Origin: Monosporascus cannonballus
Lineage: Eukaryota > Ascomycota > Sordariomycetes > Xylariales
Direction of reading: 5' to 3'
NCBI GenBank assembly: GCA_004154925.1
Contig: QJNS01000012.1
Span: forward strand, 186,001-250,000
DNA length: 64,000 bases
Below the pieces are notes generated by a model. It did not search any database. It had not been told where the DNA came from and worked only from the letters and a program-made list of their open reading frames with translations. Position 1 is the first letter of the stretch, and every line of letters starts with the position of its first letter. Shown here one piece after another: positions 22,867 to 32,406 of this stretch. The translations under genes were made by a program, and so were the position numbers.

Positions 22867-22892
22867 GTTGTTGAAGTGCCCCGAACACGCCC
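22867..22892 (-). repeat. Right terminal inverted repeat of the Harbinger-type element
   Basis: Reverse complement reads GGGCGTGTTCGGGGC and onward, matching the left end at 24 of 26 positions. It is followed by TTA at 22893-22895, completing the target duplication. Confidence 0.93.
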
Positions 22893-22970
22893 TTAGTCAC
22901 CACATCCAAAAAATTAGGTTATACATCCAAAACTCATCATCTTAAGTGTTAATTATAGCAAGCAGTAGCC

Positions 22971-24417
22971 ATGGCCGAAGCTGTGGCGGCTGCGGTATGC
23001 AACCCCCCCAGGGTTTTATTCCCAGAAAACCATGACTGACTACAGATGCCGCAGTTGGCTACGGAACAAGTAATCTCCACAGGCCTTCGGGCGGGTGTGG
23101 GTTATGCGGTAGGTATGTGTATAAGCCTCCCCGGAAAAGACAAGCGGTAATCTCACAGGATCATCGCAGCAAAGCCTACCGTGCCCGTTAAGGCAAAATG
23201 GTCTCAGATAGCGACAACCAGCCATGATGTTTCTAGGTGTGTATGACCGCTCCTTTCACTCCCTCCCCTAGAAGGAACAGGTGACTTGGCTAATAGACTA
23301 GCTAAGATCATCGCTAATGAGGTCGCATCATTCTGTCACTGTTGTGGGCAGTAAGGCCTATATTTTCAGTGGTAGAATCAGCCAGACTGATATTGCTTCT
23401 ACCGACGTTCACTCGATAGCTCTAACAGCAATTGTCACTCCGGAATACCAGGTGCTTCCTGCCATCCCGGCATATCAAGGCGGCCACATCCCGTCTGCAC
23501 GTCAAGGTCACGCCGCCTGTGCTCACGGCAGTAGTATTGCCGTGTATGGTGGCTGTGACCAGAAGGGGGACTTAATCCCCGATCGTCACGGGATCTAGCT
23601 TTACGATACCGAAAGGCTTGTTTGGGATAACCTCGAACCTGCCGTCCACCCCGAGAGGGTCCCGGTCCAAAGGACCGAGGCAAAGTTATTTTCTTGTGCC
23701 GGCAATCTGGTCCTCTATGGCGGCAAAGACTCTAGCGGCTCAGCGCTCGCAGACACCTGGCATTTTGACCGCTCTACCAAGACTTGGAATCAACTGCCCT
23801 CGGCTCCTGTTGGTACCACAAGTGCTGCTTTGGTCGCCAACACCCTCTACCTCATCTCCAACTCGGATGACTTGAGCGGTCGTGTGCACACATTGGGCAT
23901 TAAGCAGTATTCGGAACAGCTACCAACTTGGACGACGCTATCGTTTCCGACTAACCCCTTGACTCTAGGACCTAAGCTACGCGAGAATGGCGGGCTCGTA
24001 CCGGTCACCACGGGTTATGGCCGTAATTATCTCCTCTACTTTTTCGGGGATCGCCGGGATTCTGCGTCGGGAGAGAGCGATCAACCCCCTCAATGGAGCG
24101 AGATGTGGACTTTTCAGCTCCCGTCGAGTGACCTCGAATTCAAGGCCATAACTACTGTGGATGAGACCATCAAACCTGCAAAAGTCAAAGACCAGATACG
24201 GCCGAAAGTTGGAACTGATACAGGCGACTCCAGCTGGGCGGAGGTCGAATTGCAGTCGCCGGGAGACATTCAAGAACGTCAAGGCAAGGCTCATCCAGGT
24301 CCACGATCTCACTTCGGTTATTGCCAGGCAGCGGATGGTCGGAGTGCGGTCATGTGGGGTGGCCTGGACGCAAAAGGAAAACAGCATGGCGACGGCTGGG
24401 TTATTCAACTTGAGTAG
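22971..24417 (+). pseudogene. Kelch-repeat protein gene with one in-frame TAG
   Basis: Four exons, 22971-22994, 23055-23112, 23170-23236 and 23307-24417, join in phase to 420 codons. The N-terminus reads MAEAVAAALATEQVIST, later KAKWSQIATTSHD, then RSHHSVTVVGSKAYIFSG (first kelch blade), HAACAHGSSIAVYGG, LVLYGGKDSSG, and a C-terminal blade with RSHFGYCQAADGRSAVMWGG. Kelch motifs form a beta-propeller for protein binding. The frame is open except for TAG at 23596-23598, between DRHGI and LYDTERLVWD, where a Trp codon (TGG) would fit. The gene starts 75 bp from the RIP-mutated transposon. The stop may be a real null allele, a sequencing error or, less likely, a read-through site. No other damage is seen. 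Confidence 0.75.
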
Positions 24418-24601
24418 AACTCTCAGGTGCTCAGACCGGCAGTAACCGTGACAGCTATGGACCTCTCAATCCACTGATTACTTGCCAAATCCGTCTCACA
24501 ACTGTAGCTCTCGTTTGAGCCCTGCATCCCCAGCATATTCATGATTCACCCCATATCTCATCTGCAATCTGCCTCACAAGCGCCACTGCACATAGAGCGC
24601 G

Positions 24602-26400
24602 TCAGCGACTGATCCTCCCGAATAATATTGGTGGGCGAAGTGACGGGGCGTCATAAAGCATGGATGGAGGACCGGAGACTGCGCAAGGGGCTCGTAGGGT
24701 AGGGGATTTCGGGGGCACAGGGCAGTAGACAAGGGAAAATAAATGACGCTTACGCTTGCGCTTTTCATCGTCCAATGTGAGGGGATACCCGCTTTCGTGC
24801 GTGCTAAATCCGCACTGCGGACTAACGCTAATTTGCTTCAAGGCTTCCTCGCGGGTTAGACCATTGCCTTCTGCTACAAAATTAGCAGCCCTGTAGATAC
24901 GCTTTTTCATTGCCTCCTTGTCCTCCAATTGAGGTAGCTTCGTGCTGATGACCCCGAGGACGACATTCTTGTTTTTAGGCAGGTACCTGAGCGGTTCGAA
25001 ACCGCCTGCTCTCTCAGTATCGTACTCAAGGTAGAAAGTGTTGACGTTGAGATTTTGGAACAGCTTCTTCGCAATAACATCATAGGCTCCTTCGGCGAAA
25101 TGTCTCCCGCCAATGAAGTTACCTCTGCAGAGGTGAATTCCAGTATGCATGTCTACCGGGCACTTGCTTATGGAATCATTGTAGAGCTTGATGTAAGCAT
25201 CTAGCAAGTCCTCGACGCTGCCGACATTGTCCTTGTCTTCCTCCCATCCCTGGCGAAACTTTTCAGAGCAGAAATCTACCAAGGAGGTTAGCTAGTTCGT
25301 ACAGTTCACCCGGTAAGACACTCACAAGCCATCCCGGGGTCGTCGAACTGCACATTGCGAAGACCCGCCTCATAAAGCATGGAAAGCTCATCCTATACAC
25401 CCCATTCCAACATTAGCAATTGTCTAATAGTAGGATTCCAGAGAGTTGCAGGCGCGTCCTTAAACCCCTTTCAAGAACTTGGAGGCGATGGCATATGTGC
25501 GGATAGATACCACGTCGTTGGCCGATGTGAAGTAGAGGATTATAGGTGCTTACCTGGTAGACCTTGGCAACGTCCTTGAAATATTCCTCATCATTCGCGT
25601 AAGCCTCCTTTGAATACGCCCGGCCTTGCTTGTACCTCACTGCAACATCCAAGGTCAGCCGAGGTTGCTTCTAAATAGCTCGTGAGTAGCCAGGAATGTA
25701 TGACATGCTTCGGGTGTTCTTCACGCCCAGAATGCCCCATAAGGAAACCCGCGCTTCCCAGAGTACGCAATGAGGGGCAACGCCACAACTCTAGAAATTG
25801 CTTACTATGGAACCAGGCCGGGGTGATGATGGTTAGTTTAATGTTGCCCCATTCGCTTTTTGGCAAGGCAGACTGGACCAATCGAAGCTCGTGAAGATTC
25901 GAGACTGACTTGGTGCGGTCATGCGAGAGCTTCTGTGCGGCAATAACCGACTCCCCGGGCATCACTTGCCTGTCTTTCTCGATCAAACTTACAACATCAG
26001 GGTGATACAAGCGAAACATGGCGGCATCGGCCTCCTGGAGAGCGACGGTGCCACCGAATTCGTCCTGTAGAGCCCAGAGTCAATAAACATAGTCTAACAT
26101 CCGGGAGTAGGGCCTTGGGGATGGTCTCCGAAACTCCAGCCCCTATTCCAGATTCGAGAGATGCCCACTCACCCACATGAGCCCCCAAAAGCGGGTGCGA
26201 ACGAATTCACCCGAGGTGACGGCCTTAAAGCCTAGACTCTGCTGCATTTTGACTACATCCTCAACAGCCCTCTTCTCAACTGCTTCGAGGCCAGCCTCCT
26301 CTGGAGACAGAGCCTGGTCGCGGATGCGTGTTCGCACATCTAAGAGATCCTGCGGGCGTAAGAGCGAGCCGAGATGCTCAGCACGGAATGGAGGCGCCAT
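24602..26400 (-). CDS. MetE-like (UROD/cobalamin-independent methionine synthase C-terminal domain) protein
   Basis: Six exons on the minus strand: 26173-26400, 25806-26064, 25554-25639, 25326-25392, 24754-25275 and probably 24602-24678; all joins keep phase, about 412 residues. Landmarks: MAPPFRAEHLGSLLRPQDLL at the start, TSGEFVRTRFWG, TPAWFHMRYKQGRAY across a junction, YEAGLRNVQFDDPGMAYFCS across another, then MHTGIHLCRGN with the His and Cys of the MetE zinc-site pattern, FYLEYDTERAGGFEPL, VVLGVISTK and SPQCGFSTHESGYPL with the third cysteine ligand. These are hallmarks of stand-alone MetE C-terminal homologues that transfer methyl groups to thiols; the true substrate is unknown. The last exon is uncertain, and the C-terminus may differ. 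Convergent with the kelch gene. Confidence 0.85.
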
Positions 26401-27381
26401 CGTTATTGACTGCTCGTAGATGCAACGGTGATGGCACGTAGTCTACTAACACTAAATTAGTCCCGTCCGGCGAGGATCTGTACATAGAAGGGGTTGCAGG
26501 AGGAGGCAGATGGGTTAGGGCGGAAGGTCTTCAACGAACGAAAGAAATTGGCTAAAATAAAACAGAAACTGTATAGGAATCGCTGCGGGGAAAAGGGAAC
26601 GTGAGATCGACGTGGGCCTACCTCGCTTAGGGCTGTGATAATGCAGGACGAACGTAAGCAAGATATTATTAGTAAGATTATATAATAAATGTGGCAAGAG
26701 TCTATCAACGAGGACAGGAGTATTAAATGGTAAAGCCGTAATCATAGCTTATTTATTCTCGATTCAAAGAGTGTACCAACTCGGATCTATTAGAGGTTAT
26801 TTGAAATAATATAAACGGTATTAGCCCTTCACGACTGTTAAGTGTATATCGGGCATGTCCGAAAGTGTATATATACAGTTCCGCTCCCTCCCCGTTCCCG
26901 ATATATGGAAGGTCAGGAAAGAGCCTAGTCCTTATTGAGCCCTTTAGCCTCTATAACTTTCGTCAACGAATCCATTTCTATGCAATGGCTGGTCTATCAC
27001 CCCCAGCTGGCACATGGTTGCTGATAATAGTGTCGCACGGAGAAGGGTGGCTTGCGGAAGTCAGGGCGTAGAGAAGCCACTTGATGTATTGTGGCCCGAC
27101 ATCAACACAATGTGCCTGTGAAACCACGACACGCACGTAAGCCTGAAGATGCTCATCCACAACATGGCTACGGGGGCTAATTTACTTCGACTAGACAGCT
27201 AAGAGCCCAATCCGCTCGCAGATGCTACAAATACGAAGCTCACAAGCGAAACGGCTCGGTTGGTAAACACTATTTTAACGGACAAAGGACAGGGAAACTC
27301 GTTCTCTCGTATTAGAATATTAACTCAGCCTCTAATTACAAGGTTTCAAAATACGTAACTAACCCCTCCCATCACAACCAT
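26401..27381. other. Intergenic ~1 kb, no gene seen
   Basis: Promoter of the MetE-like gene and 3' flank of the GPI-protein gene. AT content is raised near 26650-26850. No frame of coding character. Confidence 0.5.
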
Positions 27382-30032
27382 CTAAATCAGAGCAAAGAAT
27401 GCACCGGCAGCGACGATGGCGCCGGCCATTCGTTGAGCACCATTCTTGTCCGCACCAGCTGTAGCGATGGGCGGCGGGGACGGGAGTCCAGAGCTGCTCG
27501 TGGGGTAAACCGAGCTAGCACTTGGCTGCGTGGGGACATCCGGGACATCCGGAACAGTCGGGTACGTTGGGACGCTAGGGTAGGTTGTCATGCTCGGAGT
27601 AGTGGTGCCACTCGGATAACTGAAGACGCTCGGGTGGTTGGTCTGATGGGTAGTCGCATACGTAGTGGTGTTGTAGCCCGTGCCTGTGGGCGGCAGGCTG
27701 GTGGTGTTGTGCACTGGCCCCGGCGGTGGCAAAGCGCTCGTCGGGTACAGAGGCGCAGGAGAGGAAATCGTGGGAACAGGGGTTTCCGCTCCTGTGGTCG
27801 AACTGCCATAACCATAGCTGCTGCTCTTCTCAGGCACAGGAGTGGAAACCCCGGAAGTGGAGCTGCCATGGCCGTAGCTGCTGCTCTGCTCAGGGACAGG
27901 GGTTTCCGCTCCCGTAGTCGGAGGCAAAGCGCTCGTCGGGTAAAGAGGCGCAGTGGGAGAAGACGAAATCGTGGGGACAGGGATGTCCGCCTCTGAAGTC
28001 GGTGGCGGAGCCATCGTAGGGTACTGGGGCGCAGGGGGGGAAGAGACTGTAGGGGCTGGGGTTTCCGCTCCCTCGGTCGGGCTCTCATGACCATAGCTGC
28101 TGCTCTGCTCCGGGACGGAGGGCTTAGAAGCACTGCTGCTGGCCGTAGACTCTTCAGGCTCTGGCATGTCCGCAACAGGGTAGGGAGCGACAGGGTAAGA
28201 ACGACGGTGGGAACCCGCTGTAGTGGGCACGGCCGAAGAGCAAGTCGTCACTTTGGAAACGGTTGCCGGGGGAGTAAATGTCTCTACGGAAGAGGTCGGA
28301 ACAAGTGTGACCGTCGGCTGGGGCTTCGTGAAAGAGACAACCGAAGTATGGGTAGCCTTAGGCGGCAGGTCGGTGACCGACGCCGTTGCCGGGCATACGG
28401 TAGTATAAACGACAGTATGGATGACCGTCTTCTCCTCCTGATATTCGCCAGGACAGTTCGGCACGTGGGCAGCACACGTCGTAATTGTGCTACGGTCAAG
28501 TATATTAGCAAAGGACCCGAAACTGGAAAAGCGTCGCGGACATCTCCAAATGCCCGATCGATCCAGTGTATGACAAGGGGTATCTACTTACTATGTCTGC
28601 GGAACAGTCACAATCGATGTTATCAGGCCCCCAGTTGTTGATGGCCCCGGCGTGATGACGGATACATCAGACAAGGTAGATGCAGTCTCCTCAGGGAGAG
28701 TGACCGACGACGCGGTGATCTCCGACGCAATACCGGATGGAATTTCAGACGGAAAGCCGGTAGGAAGGATAACGCTGGGAGAAATACCGCTAGCAGTAGG
28801 GATACCGCTGCCAGAAGGAAGACCGGTGGCAATATCACTGGCAGGAGGAAGACCGCTGCCGGTAGGCAGAGGGCCGACGTGCTCGCAATGAGTCGATGTG
28901 GGCGCACTGAGAAGCGCGGTGGAAACGGTGGGAGCCAGGCGAAGCGTGAGGATATCTTCAACCTTCACTCCGAGACCAACGGCCGCACCAACGTTGAGGC
29001 CAAAAGAATCCTCCGACAAGGGGCAACTCGGGGTGTTGCAGAAGAAACCCACGTATTCGATAAGGTTGGCGAAGACGGCCACCTCGAGGCCGGCGCCAAT
29101 ATCGGGGAGGACGTCAAGGATGGGGAGGACATCGCCGTCGACCCCCAAACCAGCAGCAAGCTGAACACGAAGACGGAGATCGGCTCGGAGAGAAGTGCAG
29201 CCGAGACGTACGGTGACAGGCAGCGTCGTGACAGACAAACCGGAGCTGTGACATCGGTCAGTCATGAGTTTCGGTCATGACAAAGTAGACTTACAAAGCG
29301 GCCTCGAGGATCTTTCCGGTGAGGATGTCCGTCTCCAAGGTAGCCTCATCAGCAAGCGTAATGTAGAGACCCGCGGACAGATCGACAGCAGCCTCCACAT
29401 CCAATACAAGATCCAAATAGATCTTGGCAGCAACATCAAGCCCAGGGAGTGACAGCTCAATAAGTTGATCAGGAGTAAATAAGTTGACAGCAATGGTGGT
29501 TGCGGCACCAATGCTGATATCCAAATCCAGGTAAGCCTCGATATCAGTCAGGGAGAGACTCACTAAGTCGAGTAGGGGTTAGCTACATGCTCATTTCGAA
29601 TTTGGCAGAATTAACAAGTCCCTGGGATGGAAATATGGTGAATGCAGACCATATGGGGGGTAAGGCGCAATAGGGGTAGGGGTGGGCAAAGAGCGGCTTC
29701 TGGTGTCACTCACAAGCTGGTACTGCCTTCGCAAGCGAGATGCTGGCGTCGACCCTGCCCTTCGTATAACAGTTGTTGCAAATGACAGCTAGGTCGGCAT
29801 CGGCATGGGCTCCCAGAACAGGCGGGACAGCGGCATCGGCAATGACACCAGCCACGAGCACCTCGTCCTGAAGTGTTACGTCGAGGCTGACGCTCGCAGA
29901 GATAGTTTTGCCGTCATGACCACCGTTCAACAGGCCTAGATGGGGCGTTCGAGGGACAACGTCGACGGGCGTGGCGTTGGCGAGCCATGACATTAGGGCC
30001 ACGGCCAGGGGGCCGTGGGTTGTAAAGTGCAT
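27382..30032 (-). CDS. GPI-anchored, Ser/Thr/Pro-rich cell-wall protein (adhesin-like)
   Basis: Four exons, 29714-30032, 29295-29562, 28592-29245 and 27382-28489, join in phase to about 782 residues. The N-terminus (MHFTTHGPLAVALMSWLANA) is a signal peptide. Residues about 20-350 form a non-repetitive domain rich in Val, Leu, Ala and Asp with few cysteines (CNNC, then C..C pairs), then a Ser/Thr/Pro/Gly-rich stalk with imperfect tandem repeats (ETPVP, SSSYGHGS, PLYPTSALPP). A TVIHTVVYTTVCPA stretch typical of fungal wall proteins is present. The C-terminus (KNGAQRMAGAIVAAGAFFAL) has a small-residue omega region and hydrophobic tail for GPI addition. Likely heavily O-glycosylated and wall-linked; a role in adhesion is inferred. 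The N-terminal domain is not recognised. Confidence 0.78.
27720..28090 (-). repeat. Imperfect tandem repeats in the adhesin stalk
   Basis: Within the last exon the unit encoding GAETPVP, SSSYGHGS and PLYPTSALPP recurs with small changes (for example near 27727-27860 and 27885-27990). In-frame repeats of this kind change length by recombination and alter wall-protein reach. Confidence 0.7.
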
Positions 30033-32406
30033 TGTAAAAGAAAGACCGACTATAGATTGCAAGGAGTGGACTGGAACAGTGGATTGGGCACTGCTTCCCA
30101 AGTAAAAAGAGAGACTCTACCCAACGAACGAGTACTGTTCTTCACCGGTGTAGTAGCGATGAGGAGGGAGGACATTATCGAGAGGAGACGCGGCGCTTGC
30201 CTGCTTTTCAACTGCGCGATGAAATAAGCACCGTCTTGAAGTGGTTCAAGATAGGGGGAGATGAGCTTGGAGGATAGGGCACGAAGTTGTCCCTGCATCG
30301 CTACGTGCTGGGATAGCAACCGGATGCGGTGAATTACAGCTGGCTGATGGATCGTTTCTTGAACTGTGCAGGACCGGACAGTTCCAACCGGCAGGCAACC
30401 TACACCGGCACTTTTATGAGGCTATCACGACGGTCATCATTTCCATTTGCGGGGAAGTCAAGGGGTGTCAAGTAGCCTACAAGCACTCCGGACCCTGTCC
30501 TATCTGCCTAGAGTAGAATCCTTGTTTTATTATTATACAGTCCATAAATATGTGCAGAGAAAAGATTCCCTCTAGCAAAGTCCAATCTCATACTACGCCA
30601 CCACATTCGTCAGGGGAAAGATATATATTATCGCTCTTTACGTCCAATTGGATTACGTTGAGATCGCGCGTTGTATTTCTTGATAAACATATCATTCTGT
30701 CCCACGCAATAAGGGGTTGATGTGGCTACGTCTTCAGGCCCGCTGAATAAGAAATCGCACTAACAACAAAAACAAGCATCATAATGTGAGTATCCACCTG
30801 TCTAATATTTCCCCGTCCGGTTCGCCAGGCTCCTTCGGCCCTTGGTTCGCAAGGGCTCGGGGATGATCGGTCGTTCCGAGCCTATCCGTCCTTCGTGGGG
30901 ATCCTCCTTAATCCCGGGCGGTCCACCAGAGAGACATTTCCAGACTTACTCAAAGACGTTCTGTGGCCAGAATAGAATATTGGTGCTACACCGCATTTGA
31001 TAAGAGTGCTACCGTGGTTCCGACACGTCTTATTTACCGTACAATCCAAATACTGATCTTCCAGGGCGAACTCTGGGCGGACTGGGGTGTTTTCACGAGC
31101 AGAGGCACAGAGGAATTGGAATCAGGCCCCTAAGAGACAAATTGCAAATGTGACATAGATATTTTATGTACCTAGTCGCATCTCACCTGCTGGCCCAGCT
31201 GGTGAATAGGTAGATGTTGATATTATTGCGCAGCGCGTCGCTGCGCACTTCGATACGTATTGATGACAGTATTTGTTCGTAATTATTGCACAGGGGAACA
31301 GCAATCCATCAAATTGAAAGCGGTTGGTCTGTGCGAGGATGATAACGTGGACAGGCGCGTGGCAGGTTCGTATTCTCTTCAAAAGCTACTTACACAACAG
31401 AGGTGATATCGCCCACAGGTCTTTTCATGATCTTTCTATTATAAGCATAATAGAAGGCTTGGCATGCAGGAGGTTGGCCATGACTCATATACATGTACGA
31501 TTCCATGGGCTATGTAGGACTTGGCGACTTGAGTGTAGGCAACCACAACTGTTGGTTTTAGGCTGACCAAGCACTCTATACATTATACGGTTTTTATCTT
31601 AACTGGATTGGTTCACACGAGATTTGGGTGCAATCGTGAATCGGGAAGTATCTTGGTTGCGCACAGTTACGAGGGGATTTATTATGTGAGATAGCATAGC
31701 TTCCGGTGCCGGTCGACGATTCCGTGTCCAGGAAACACTCAACCCTTGTTTGTTCAGGCTACCAAATTCAGCATGTAGCATTCTGTGCGATGCAGATTTG
31801 GAGCTCCAGTAACAGAAAGAATGCAGAGTAAAATGACTACTGTGACCCGGCAGTAGTCACTGCATGTAGCTCTTGATGTTTAATCTCAGCCTGCTTTGCA
31901 TGTCGCTTCGTCAGAAGTGCCAGTCTCTCGCTTTTCTACCAGCAAAGAGAGTCTGACTTTTTTTTACGGGGCCTGAACGCTGCTAGCCATTCGAAATCAT
32001 GAATTTCCGTTCTCCAGCAACGCATCCAGGGCATCTATATCGGGACTAGGGCGCATAGGATTACTAGCACGCGAAGGAGGAGTTTGCAAAGTACTCCCAT
32101 GACTGCTTTCTCGCTTGAAAATCGCGTCCACTGGGGTTTGACAGCGCTTTCGAGCCTTGAAGTAATCGCGGGGAGGTCTTTCAAGCCAAGTACACATCTA
32201 AGATCACCCCTTGACGCGCGAATAGGTACGGATCTGGTTCTCAGTCCCTCAAAGTCCTCATGTAGGTCTGGTTTTGAATCTGGATTAGCATACTGGGCAT
32301 GTCCATAACTTCGTGGACATGCTGATTGAGCAAAGGGTCGTCCACACTACTATTCAAATCACTGCTTGATTGTTGACAACGCTGCATCACCCCCAGCCCC
32401 TGAACC
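30033..32406. other. Gene-poor interval between the adhesin and rid genes
   Basis: No complete gene. It includes the adhesin promoter, a stretch around 30780 where CATAATGTGAGT looks like a start next to a donor but leads to no exon, and a coding-like minus-strand frame at 31997-32197 listed separately. Confidence 0.45.
31997..32197 (-). CDS. Coding-like 66-codon frame, possible extra 3' exon of rid
   Basis: Preceded directly by TTAG, so it may begin at an acceptor. It reads MCTWLERPPRDYFKARKRCQ and ends DIDALDALLENGNS before a TGA, which looks like real protein. It lies 210 bp beyond the apparent stop of the methyltransferase gene, where CTCACGTAAGG offers a donor. The phase of that donor does not match this frame, so a join is not proven. 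It could also be a separate small gene or chance. Confidence 0.3.
   Translation of the reverse strand: MCTWLERPPRDYFKARKRCQTPVDAIFKRESSHGSTLQTPPSRASNPMRPSPDIDALDALLENGNS

Larger units (their letters stand above)
19398..22892. mobile_element. RIP-degraded PIF/Harbinger-type DNA transposon, 3.5 kb
   Basis: Both ends carry a 26-bp terminal inverted repeat sharing GTGTTCGGGGCACTTCAAC, differing at only two outer positions. The ends are flanked by a TTA direct duplication (19395-19397 and 22893-22895), the target size and sequence used by PIF/Harbinger elements. Inside is a minus-strand relic of a DDE transposase of the DDE_4/HARBI1 kind and a plus-strand relic of a second gene. The interior is extremely AT-rich and full of TAA/TAG stops, as expected after repeat-induced point mutation. 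The element cannot encode functional protein, but its ends are intact, so mobilisation in trans is conceivable. Confidence 0.88.

Noticed and set aside
24990..25010. Palindrome GCGGTTCGAAACCGC resembling a tRNA T-arm
   Set aside because: It lies in an exon of the MetE-like gene, encoding part of GGFEPL, with no A box or cloverleaf around it.
30780..30800. ATG followed at once by GTGAGT, as if a tiny first exon
   Set aside because: No acceptor leading to a coding exon could be found in the next kilobase on the plus strand.
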